Source: an uncultured Mycoplasmatota bacterium (GTDB taxonomy: Bacteria; Bacillota_I; Bacilli_A; RF39; UBA660). From it: a stretch of DNA of 64,000 nt. The position numbers were made by a program, and so were the translations under genes. This document shows, piece after piece, positions 50,430-59,144 of this stretch (positions are counted from its first letter, which is position 1; every line of letters starts with the position of its first letter). The stretch is from NCBI GenBank assembly GCA_946402735.1, contig CAMIXH010000002.1, positions 246,080-310,079 of the forward strand, in the 5' to 3' direction. The notes beneath the pieces were generated by a model that was not told where the DNA came from, made no database searches, and saw only the letters and a list, made by a program, of their open reading frames with translations.

Positions 50430-51169
50430 TTTTCATCACTTCCTATAAACGTTCTTAATACATTATTAGTTTGAGTTAATCTTTCTAAATAAGCATAGTG
50501 AGTATTTCCTTCATAGGTAACAAGACCACAATTAGAAATTAACTTTTCTAGTTCAACAGCATCATCATATGAAACTGCTTCATCTTTTGTTCCCCATATC
50601 AATAATGTAGGACATTTAATCTTCTTAGCGTCATCACTAACATCAAGATTAACATGTTTAACAAGAACCTTTCTCATCATGACAGATGCATTCTTGTAAT
50701 CAGTAGATCCAAAATACTTTTTAGCTTTCTCAGCTAATCCTCCAAGACCAGGTATCTTCTTCATAAACTTTAATATTTTTGTTTTAAAATTATCTTTTTT
50801 AATATTCTTTTTATATGGACTAGCAAGTAATACTAATTTTCTAGTTTCATACTTAGAAGCGTATACTAAAGATATTTTTCCACCAAAAGAATGTCCAATT
50901 AATATTGGATTTTTAATCTTTAGTTCTTTAGTTAATTCATGAACCATATCAGCAAAATCATAGATACTCCATACTTCTTTTGGTTCTTCACTGTCACCAA
51001 AACCAGGTAAATCTATAATTAAAACATTATCTTTTTTAATAAATGGTTTTGCTATTGGCATCATCATATTAATATTTTGACCCCATCCATGTAAATAAAT
51101 AATACATGTTTTAGATGAATTGTCATAATACTGATAATTAATACTTGTATCTTTGTATACAAACTTCAT
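50426..51169 (-). CDS. Alpha/beta hydrolase
   Basis: IYLHGWGQNINMM, IGHSFGGKISLVYA, LLIWGTKDEAV. Confidence 0.93.
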   Translation of the reverse strand: MKFVYKDTSINYQYYDNSSKTCIIYLHGWGQNINMMMPIAKPFIKKDNVLIIDLPGFGDSEEPKEVWSIYDFADMVHELTKELKIKNPILIGHSFGGKISLVYASKYETRKLVLLASPYKKNIKKDNFKTKILKFMKKIPGLGGLAEKAKKYFGSTDYKNASVMMRKVLVKHVNLDVSDDAKKIKCPTLLIWGTKDEAVSYDDAVELEKLISNCGLVTYEGNTHYAYLERLTQTNNVLRTFIGSDEK

Positions 51170-51233
51170 ACTCGTCTCCACCTACATAATTATAACATAA
51201 TAAAAGCGTGTTTAGTATTATAAACACACTTTT

Positions 51234-52973
51234 TTACCTATTTTTACGCATTATTTCACGTGCTTCAACTAAAGATTCATTTTTTAAATAATATGGATTA
51301 TTAGTTTCACTTGTTGATAATCCTTTTCTTTCTTGAAATATTTCATTAGGACTTACTAAATTAATAAAACTAAAGATCCATTCTACTTGCTCAGGTGTTT
51401 TTAACATTCTTCTTATTATATCGCCATGTAAACTATCTTTAGCTATACTACTAGCATCATAATTTCCACTAACAGTAGCGGCATAAAATAAGTCAGTTTT
51501 AACAGCTTCAAATGTTCTTTCCATTTTAGGACTAAACGCTTCTTCTATATCAGCTTCTTCTCCCTTTTTAACACTATTTAGCCAGTTAATTGCAAAAAAA
51601 GCAATTCTCTTTATAGTAACATCCTCTACTTCATTCTTAGTAGAATTATAAATAATAGAATAAGTATATTTATTTTTACCAATTCTATTCTTACAAATTG
51701 AAAAACACTTACATATTTCTTTAAAGTCTCTCATAGTTATTTTTCTATTAATATATTTTAATTGTACAGATTCATTCTTATTAAATTCTTCATAATCATT
51801 TAACAAAATATATCCTCTTTTAAATAAAGCATCCTTTATTCCACAAAATAATATTCTTCTAGTTAAAATACTCTTTTGGCTTATATTTATTTTCTTACCC
51901 TGTTTAATAGCCTTCTCATATGCTGAGATAACACCTTCTGTTAAATACTTATCATATCCATTTAACTCAAATAATCTCAAATATACTTGTTCTTTATATT
52001 CTCTATTTAAAATATATTTACCATGTTTTCCTAATATTTCTATATTACCATCATCTCTAGCAAGTATTTTTCTAGTACTTGGTAATTCTTTAATTGCTTC
52101 ACTTTCATTTTCTATTCTTTCATATTCACAAAATACTTCAGTATCCACATCTAATAGTTTATGAATTGGAAGATTTAAATATTGATTAATGTATTCAATT
52201 AATTTAGCCTTTCTAGATGTATCACCACTAATACTATATAGTAATCTAGATAAGTATTGTTCTTTTTTCTTTTCATCTAGTTTTTGAAATGTAGGTGCTA
52301 TTATATTAACAACCATACTTTTTAATATATTATTTTCTCTTCTTTGTTTTTCAACCATTGGTGCTCTTGAACATAAAGTTAAACTAACATATAAATAACT
52401 TTTAAATGCTTTTGATATAGCAGTATTATCAATTGCTTTATCTAATGCATTTGGATCTTTAAAATATGCATCTAATATTACATCATTACCAAAACTAGCT
52501 CTTAATATATGAGCTACTACTTTAGGAAAATCATAACTCATAACTGATTTATCTTCATAATATCCACATACTTCATCAGTTAACATTTGAGTTAATCCTT
52601 CATTTAATATATTTTTACATCCACCTTTATTTATAGGAACTATTCCTACATAACCATTCCTTATAGATGATAAATGCATTAATTCATGAATAAAGGAATG
52701 CTTAACAAAATCACTTGCTTTATCAAATTCAAGAATAAAGTTTCCATCAATATCTTGTTGGATTCTATTAGCATTTATATATAAATTATTATCAGTAAGA
52801 GAAACACTCATTACTGTATTCTTCTCACGTTTATCAGATATTATTACTTTATTAACTTTTCTGATTCTATTTTCTAATTCGATTATATCTGAAAATCCAT
52901 ACAAAAAAGAATACTTATCTAAAAGTAATTTAATATAGGGTTCTAAAATTCTTTTATCAAGAACCTTTTCCAT
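51234..52973 (-). CDS. Protein of unknown function with HExxH (predicted zinc-metalloprotease-like)
   Basis: HSFIHELMHLSSIRNG...KGGCKNILNEGLTQMLTDEV; no signal peptide. Confidence 0.75.
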   Translation of the reverse strand: MEKVLDKRILEPYIKLLLDKYSFLYGFSDIIELENRIRKVNKVIISDKREKNTVMSVSLTDNNLYINANRIQQDIDGNFILEFDKASDFVKHSFIHELMHLSSIRNGYVGIVPINKGGCKNILNEGLTQMLTDEVCGYYEDKSVMSYDFPKVVAHILRASFGNDVILDAYFKDPNALDKAIDNTAISKAFKSYLYVSLTLCSRAPMVEKQRRENNILKSMVVNIIAPTFQKLDEKKKEQYLSRLLYSISGDTSRKAKLIEYINQYLNLPIHKLLDVDTEVFCEYERIENESEAIKELPSTRKILARDDGNIEILGKHGKYILNREYKEQVYLRLFELNGYDKYLTEGVISAYEKAIKQGKKINISQKSILTRRILFCGIKDALFKRGYILLNDYEEFNKNESVQLKYINRKITMRDFKEICKCFSICKNRIGKNKYTYSIIYNSTKNEVEDVTIKRIAFFAINWLNSVKKGEEADIEEAFSPKMERTFEAVKTDLFYAATVSGNYDASSIAKDSLHGDIIRRMLKTPEQVEWIFSFINLVSPNEIFQERKGLSTSETNNPYYLKNESLVEAREIMRKNR

Positions 52974-53146
52974 TAGTTTAATTCATCCTCTATTTTAGAA
53001 AGTTCATCACTAGTAAGTTCTTGATAATATATAGTATCACCATCATTTAATATTTTAGAATATATATTTTTACCATCTCTATCAACAAAATGAGCTATTT
53101 TGCCAAATTCCTTAGTATCAATATATTCAAGAAGTACTACATCCAT
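52973..53146 (-). CDS. Small protein of unknown function
   Basis: ORF sharing 1 nt with the downstream HExxH gene (TAATG); GGTGA RBS supports start at 53146. Confidence 0.65.
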   Translation of the reverse strand: MDVVLLEYIDTKEFGKIAHFVDRDGKNIYSKILNDGDTIYYQELTSDELSKIEDELN

Positions 53147-53221
53147 ATATTTCACCAATTATATTATAAATAATATTATTATTAAATTAAATAAAAAATA
53201 CAATTGTTTACATTGTATTTC

Positions 53222-54268
53222 TTACATTCTTGGTTGTTCTTTTATGCCAAGCTCTTCATATATACTATCAGTTATATTTGCTCTTTGCGATGATATTAAA
53301 TTATTTTTGCGAGTAGGATGAACTCTATTTGTTAATAAAGCAATTCCTACATTATTATCTCTATCTATTGATAAACTTGGCCCAGTAAATCCATTAAATG
53401 ATATTATATTACCATTATTTCTATTAACTAATCTATTACAACCTACTATCCAACATAAGCTTCTATAACGATTATTTCTTTCTTCAAATACTAATGGTTT
53501 AAACCATAAATCTATTATTTGTTTTGGTAAATACTCTTTACCATTATACATTCCATTATTTAAAATCATATTCATAAAATGACTTAAATCCTCATTTGTG
53601 CTAAATACTCCTGCATTACCTGCAGCACCACCTAATGAGAATGCTTTTTCATCATGAACAACACCTTGTATTAATCCTCTTGTAGTTGTTTCTTCAGTTG
53701 GAGCGCAATTACTCTTATCAATTGGATTATAACAAGTATGACTCATTTCAAGTGGAATAAACACTTCTTCTTTAGCTACTTCATCTAATGGTTTTCCATA
53801 TACTTTAGATATTAATTCTCCAAGTAGAATATAGCCTAAATCAGAATAAATAACATCAGTTTCTGTCTCATAAATCTTATCAGTTTTATATACTTTATCT
53901 AATAATTCTTCTCTTGGTACTATTGATAAATCATCTAAATCAGCAGGTAAACCAGATTTATGTGTTAATAAATCAAATATAGTTATATCATCATACTTAA
54001 ATCTATCTAAATATTTAGATACTTTATCATTTAATTGTATTTTACCTTCAGCATACATTTTAGAAACAATAGTTACAGTAACTACTACTTTAGATAAAGA
54101 TGCTAAATCATATAGTGTATCTTCACTAACATTTTCATTTGTTGGTACTATTTGTTTTAAACCAACACCACCATGAAAAATATCATTATCTTTAATAACA
54201 CTATATGTCATACCAGGAATAACTCCCTGTTGTACTTCTTCTAATATTTTGCTATCTAAAATATTCAT
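53222..54268 (-). CDS. Beta-lactamase-family (class C/PBP4*-like) serine hydrolase
   Basis: YDLASLSKVVVTV (SxxK), YSDLGYILLG (YxN-like), LLTHKSGLPADL. Confidence 0.92.
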   Translation of the reverse strand: MNILDSKILEEVQQGVIPGMTYSVIKDNDIFHGGVGLKQIVPTNENVSEDTLYDLASLSKVVVTVTIVSKMYAEGKIQLNDKVSKYLDRFKYDDITIFDLLTHKSGLPADLDDLSIVPREELLDKVYKTDKIYETETDVIYSDLGYILLGELISKVYGKPLDEVAKEEVFIPLEMSHTCYNPIDKSNCAPTEETTTRGLIQGVVHDEKAFSLGGAAGNAGVFSTNEDLSHFMNMILNNGMYNGKEYLPKQIIDLWFKPLVFEERNNRYRSLCWIVGCNRLVNRNNGNIISFNGFTGPSLSIDRDNNVGIALLTNRVHPTRKNNLISSQRANITDSIYEELGIKEQPRM

Positions 54269-54282
54269 AGGTTTCACACCTC

Positions 54283-55644
54283 TTATATATATTTATTTAA
54301 TTCACCCTCAAATTCTTCTTTTATTTCATTTAATCTTGATTCCGTAGTTGCTTCAAAACGAGATGTAATATTAGGTCCAGTGTTACTTGCTCTAACTAAA
54401 GCAAATCCATCATCAAACTTAACCTTAACACCATCTATAGTAATAAAGTTATAATTCTTACTTTCGGCATATTCTCTCATTTTATCTACTATTTGAAATT
54501 TAGTTTCATCAGTAACCTTATATTTAATTTCAGGAGTACTATAGTATTTAACAATGTTTTCTACATAATAGCTAAGTGGTTTATCAGTATGGCTTAACAT
54601 TTCAATTAGTCTCATACCAACATAGATTCCATCATCATAACCAGGCCATTTATCTCTAAAATAAACATGTCCTGATAATTCTCCACTAAGCGGATAATTT
54701 CCTTCACTAGATGCTGCTCTTGTATATGAGTTACCTGTTCTATATTCAACAGTTTTAACATTTAAATTATTAAGTTCATCTTCTAACGCTTTAGAACATT
54801 TAACATCAAATAAACATTCTTTTTTATCTACTTTATCATATAAATACTTCCACATTATTATTAAGAATTTATCAATTGGAATAAATGTACCCTTCTCATC
54901 AATAAATCCTACTCTATCAGCATCTCCATCATATCCAACACCTAAGTCTGCATGAGTTTCTCTAACTTTAGCTTTTAATCCATCTAAATTATCTTCTACA
55001 CATGGATCTGGATGGTGATTTGGGAAGTTTCCATCAGATACATCATAAATACCAACACTATCTATCATAGGTAAATGTTCAAATATTTTACCAGCAATTA
55101 CACTTCCAGTACCATTACCACAATCATAAACTACTTTGATTCGTCTATCACCAAAGTTTAATTTATCAACTACTAAATGAATATATGCATCTGTTATATC
55201 TACATTTTCACTAGTACCTTCTCCATTTTCAAAGTCTCCACTTTCAATAATTCTATATATTTCTTTAACACTATCCCCATAAGCATTATGAATACCATTA
55301 TATGAGAATTTAAATCCATTATATTCTTTAGGATTATGAGACGCTGTTATCATCATACTAGAATTATCTCCTAAATAATTCGCAGCAAAATAACACATTG
55401 GTGTAGTAGCAAGACCTAGTCTTTTAACATGTACTCCACATTCAGTAATACCTCTTACCATACCACGTTCAAGTTCAACAGAAGATAATCTATTATCATA
55501 AGCAACAACAGTAGATGGTATTCCTAAACGTCTTAATTTAGTACCAAAAGCTCTACCTATTAAATAAGCAACTTCTTCACTTAAATCTACTCCATAAACA
55601 CCACGAATATCATATTCACGAAACATTTCACTATTTACTTTCAT
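54283..55644 (-). CDS. Phosphomannomutase/phosphoglucomutase
   Basis: FREYDIRGVYG, MMITASHNPKEYNGFKF, GVGYDGDADRVGFID, GELSGHVYF. Confidence 0.96.
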   Translation of the reverse strand: MKVNSEMFREYDIRGVYGVDLSEEVAYLIGRAFGTKLRRLGIPSTVVAYDNRLSSVELERGMVRGITECGVHVKRLGLATTPMCYFAANYLGDNSSMMITASHNPKEYNGFKFSYNGIHNAYGDSVKEIYRIIESGDFENGEGTSENVDITDAYIHLVVDKLNFGDRRIKVVYDCGNGTGSVIAGKIFEHLPMIDSVGIYDVSDGNFPNHHPDPCVEDNLDGLKAKVRETHADLGVGYDGDADRVGFIDEKGTFIPIDKFLIIMWKYLYDKVDKKECLFDVKCSKALEDELNNLNVKTVEYRTGNSYTRAASSEGNYPLSGELSGHVYFRDKWPGYDDGIYVGMRLIEMLSHTDKPLSYYVENIVKYYSTPEIKYKVTDETKFQIVDKMREYAESKNYNFITIDGVKVKFDDGFALVRASNTGPNITSRFEATTESRLNEIKEEFEGELNKYI

Positions 55645-56513
55645 TGTAAAATAAATCCCTCCTCGCCTATTTCTTCTCTAATAGTTTTATATATATTATC
55701 CTTTCCTCTATATGTACTATATTCAAAGAATGCATTTATCAAAGTAACAAATTCATTCTTTTCATCATTCATTATATTTCTTAAATCATTTAGAAATTCA
55801 TTTTCATCTATTTTCTTTAATTGTAATAGTTTTACAAATTCACAAACAAAATCTATAAAATAATTACAAGTATTATCATAACTATTTTTATCTTTTCCAA
55901 AAAAATCAAACTTTTGAATAGATTCATGATATTGATCTAATGCACTAACTACATTTCTTATAAAAGGTTCATCTTGTTTAAATGAAGAATAAAATTCAAT
56001 AGCATTTCCATTAAAGTGTTCTTTAAATATATCCATTCCATATATCTTAGCAATATATGAAGCAAAGAATGCTTCATACGGATATCTAATAACATAATCA
56101 CTCTTTGCTAATGAAGTAAAATATTCTGCTATACCTTCATCTAAACTAAGTCCAAATATTCCTTTAATACCTCTTATCTTGCATCCACCCAAAGTATCAT
56201 TTGATGCATCATTACTAGCCATATGAAATAATTCATGAATAAAATCATCATTATCATTTGGCATATTTAAAACATTGTTTCTTGGGTAATAAACACCTAT
56301 CCTAAATGAATTATCACTTTCACTTTGATACTTAGTATTAATAGTTAAATTACTTAAATTAATATCAAAATTTTTAGTTGGTAATCCATATCTAGAAAGT
56401 GTACTTCTAACTAAAGCAAATTCCTTTTTATCTTCAAGTTTATAACCTGTTTTTGCTTTAGAATAGATCTTTCTCATATTCATTGCTTTATCCAATAAAT
56501 CCAAGATTATCAC
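55641..56513 (-). CDS. Protein of unknown function with HExxH (predicted metalloprotease-like)
   Basis: DDFIHELFHMASNDASNDTLGGCKIRGIKGIFGLSLDEGIAEYFTSLA; exact start uncertain (GTG 56513 or TTG 56504). Confidence 0.75.
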   Translation of the reverse strand: MIILDLLDKAMNMRKIYSKAKTGYKLEDKKEFALVRSTLSRYGLPTKNFDINLSNLTINTKYQSESDNSFRIGVYYPRNNVLNMPNDNDDFIHELFHMASNDASNDTLGGCKIRGIKGIFGLSLDEGIAEYFTSLAKSDYVIRYPYEAFFASYIAKIYGMDIFKEHFNGNAIEFYSSFKQDEPFIRNVVSALDQYHESIQKFDFFGKDKNSYDNTCNYFIDFVCEFVKLLQLKKIDENEFLNDLRNIMNDEKNEFVTLINAFFEYSTYRGKDNIYKTIREEIGEEGFILQ

Positions 56514-56610
56514 CCATATATATTGTATAAAAGAATCAAGTACTTATAAAGATTTTAATTAATATTTTACATTTTTTTACAATTTGATATAATGATTTTA
56601 GGTGATATCT

Positions 56611-57192
56611 ATGAAAGGATTTAAGCAAATAAAATGGAATAGTATGGTAAACTTAATATCATTATTAGTAATTGGTTTACTACTATTAATATTTCCAGTT
56701 GAATCATTAAATATAGCTTGTTATTTATTAGCTAGTATGCTTATGTTAGCTGGTGCTACTTATATAATAAAGATTATTAAGAAAAAATCATTTGAAACAA
56801 ATGAAGATTTAATAACAGTAGTACTTAGTGTAATATCAATAGTAATATCAATAACAATATTTGTAGATCCTACATGGATAATAAGAGTAATAAATGATAT
56901 AGTTGGTTTATTCATAATAATTAGTTCAGTATTAAATATAATAAATATATTAAAGTTCAAAAAAGATAGAACTACTTCATGGTGGGTATACTTAGTACTA
57001 ATAATACTTGTATTAATATTTGGAATAGTTATTATTATTAAACCTACATTCTTAGCAACAATACTAATTAGATTTGAAGGAGCTACTTTAATAGTAAATG
57101 TAATACTTACTATGATATTATCTCATAAAGTTAAAAAACTACTAGAACTAGATAGTCCTAGAAGAGTTGTAAAAGAAATAAATATAGATTAA
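56611..57192 (+). CDS. DUF308/HdeD-like membrane protein
   Basis: Short TM-helix repeats with DPTWIIRVINDIVGLFIIISSVLNI and KPTFLATILIRFEGATLIVNVI; AGGTGA RBS supports 56611. Confidence 0.8.
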   Translation: MKGFKQIKWNSMVNLISLLVIGLLLLIFPVESLNIACYLLASMLMLAGATYIIKIIKKKSFETNEDLITVVLSVISIVISITIFVDPTWIIRVINDIVGLFIIISSVLNIINILKFKKDRTTSWWVYLVLIILVLIFGIVIIIKPTFLATILIRFEGATLIVNVILTMILSHKVKKLLELDSPRRVVKEINID

Positions 57193-57219
57193 AAAAGAGA
57201 CTTAATAGTCTCTTTTATT

Positions 57220-57375
57220 TTATTCTTTAATAATACCTAAATCTTTTAATTTAGCTGGATCATAAACTATATCAATTTGATGTGTCTTTTCTAAATCTAT
57301 TTCTTCCTCTTGATTAGCTTCTTCTTCAGTTTCTTCTTCTAATACTTCATTATCTTCTTCATTTTCAAAGTCCAT
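57220..57375 (-). CDS. Small acidic protein, 51 aa (below the ORF-track cutoff)
   Basis: MDFENEEDNEVLEEETEEEANQEEEIDLEKTHQIDIVYDPAKLKDLGIIKE; RBS GGGTGA upstream. Confidence 0.65.
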   Translation of the reverse strand: MDFENEEDNEVLEEETEEEANQEEEIDLEKTHQIDIVYDPAKLKDLGIIKE

Positions 57376-57455
57376 ATAATTCACCCAATAGAATTATAAC
57401 ATAAATATACTTAAAAAAATATATTTATGATATAATCTTTTCAGGAGCTGTTATT

Positions 57456-58943
57456 ATGGAATTTATAAAAGAATTAATAACTAATATTGCTAGTACTTAT
57501 CCAATATGGGAAAAAGTATATAAAGTTATTGGAATTATTCTAAGCGTACTTGTATTTCATAAAGCTTTTTATTTTGTAATAGGTATGTTCTTTACTAGAA
57601 AATTTAAAAAAGCTAATAAAAATCATAAATATGGAATATGTATTGCTGCTAGAAATGAAGAAAAAGTAATTGGTAATTTAATAGATAGTATTCATAAACA
57701 AGATTATCCTAAAGACTTGTATACAATATTTGTAGTAGCTGATAATTGTACTGATTCAACAGCAGAGTTATGTAGAAGTAAAGGTGCTATTGTTTATGAA
57801 AGATTTGATAACGAACATAAAACGAAAGGATTTGCTCTTCAATTCTTATTTAAACAAATAGAAAGAGATTATAAAACAGATTCATTTGAAGCATTCTTTA
57901 TATTTGATGCAGATAACTTGCTTAAGAGTAATTACTTATCTAAAATGAATGATGCTTTTGATGCAGGATGTAAGATAGTTACATCATATAGAAATACTAA
58001 AAACTTTGATGAAAATTGGATATCTTCAAACTATGCTCTTCACTGGATTAGATCAATTAGAACTAATCATAGAGCAAGAAGTGTATTAAGACTAGCAACT
58101 AACATTCAAGGAACTGGATTCTTATTCTCAAATGAAATAGTTAAAGATGGTTGGAAATATACATCTCTTACAGAAGATAGAGCTCTTACTGCTGATGCAG
58201 TAGCTCAAGGATATCAAATATCTTATCAAGATGAAGCAGAGTTCTATGATGAACAACCAATAAATTTAAAAATTGCACTTCGTCAAAGACTTAGATGGTC
58301 AAAAGGACACTTACAAGCATTTGCTGAATCTGGTCCATATCTATTTATAAATATTATATTTGGTAAATTATTCATTAAAACAAATTGGAATAAAGATAAT
58401 AAAGATAAACAAAAGAATATATTCCTTAGAATACTAGAATCAATAAGACATAGATTTGCATCATTTGATACCCTATCACAATTAACTCCAATCGCATTTA
58501 TAAACTTAGTTAGATGGTTAATAGTATCAGTAATTATCTATTCTTGTGTACAATACACAGAAGGATTAAATGGGATGCAGTTATTCACAGGAGGAACATG
58601 GCTTGCTAAATTATTAAACAGTTTATTTGCTATTGATATAACAATTAAACCAGGTTTTAAAGCTATGCTAATTGGTGCATTACTTACTATTTGGTTTAGA
58701 ATACTATATAGAATGGGAATATACTTCTCTAACATGTTAATGGCTATATATGTATTCATAGTAGAAGATGCAAGAATAAAGAAAATACCACTACTAAAGA
58801 AAATATGGTTCATAATAATGTGGCCATGGTTTGATATTATAGGTAGATATACTACATATGTAGCAGTATTTAAGAAAGTAGATTGGAAACCAATACCTCA
58901 TGAAAGTAAAATCACTATTGATGACTTAGGAGGTAACAAATGA
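57456..58943 (+). CDS. Membrane-associated family 2 glycosyltransferase (processive-type)
   Basis: CIAARNEEKVIGNLIDSIHKQDYPKDLYTIFVVADNCTDSTAE, FIFDADNLL, LTEDRAL, QRLRWSKGH (QxxRW). Confidence 0.93.
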   Translation: MEFIKELITNIASTYPIWEKVYKVIGIILSVLVFHKAFYFVIGMFFTRKFKKANKNHKYGICIAARNEEKVIGNLIDSIHKQDYPKDLYTIFVVADNCTDSTAELCRSKGAIVYERFDNEHKTKGFALQFLFKQIERDYKTDSFEAFFIFDADNLLKSNYLSKMNDAFDAGCKIVTSYRNTKNFDENWISSNYALHWIRSIRTNHRARSVLRLATNIQGTGFLFSNEIVKDGWKYTSLTEDRALTADAVAQGYQISYQDEAEFYDEQPINLKIALRQRLRWSKGHLQAFAESGPYLFINIIFGKLFIKTNWNKDNKDKQKNIFLRILESIRHRFASFDTLSQLTPIAFINLVRWLIVSVIIYSCVQYTEGLNGMQLFTGGTWLAKLLNSLFAIDITIKPGFKAMLIGALLTIWFRILYRMGIYFSNMLMAIYVFIVEDARIKKIPLLKKIWFIIMWPWFDIIGRYTTYVAVFKKVDWKPIPHESKITIDDLGGNK

Positions 58944-59128
58944 AATCATTAAAGAAACAATTCTATACTGAAGGATTTGCTACTACATTCTATCAAAAAC
59001 CAAAGAATAAAATAGATAAAATAAAGAATAAAAAAGTAAAGACAACACTAAATACATTATTAACCATTTTATATACTATAATAATGATTGCTGTTGCTAT
59101 TATAGTACTTTATATCAAATTAAAATAA
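58940..59128 (+). CDS. Small single-TM protein, translationally coupled to the glycosyltransferase
   Basis: ATGA overlap; C-terminal TM helix TLLTILYTIIMIAVAIIVLYI. Confidence 0.7.
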   Translation: MKSLKKQFYTEGFATTFYQKPKNKIDKIKNKKVKTTLNTLLTILYTIIMIAVAIIVLYIKLK

Positions 59129-59144
59129 AGAGTTTTATAACTCT

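Noticed and set aside
51253-51268. parS-like sequence TATTTCACGTGCTTCA
   Set aside because: About 12 of 16 bases match the parS consensus TGTTTCACGTGAAACA, asymmetric, inside a coding region; not convincing.
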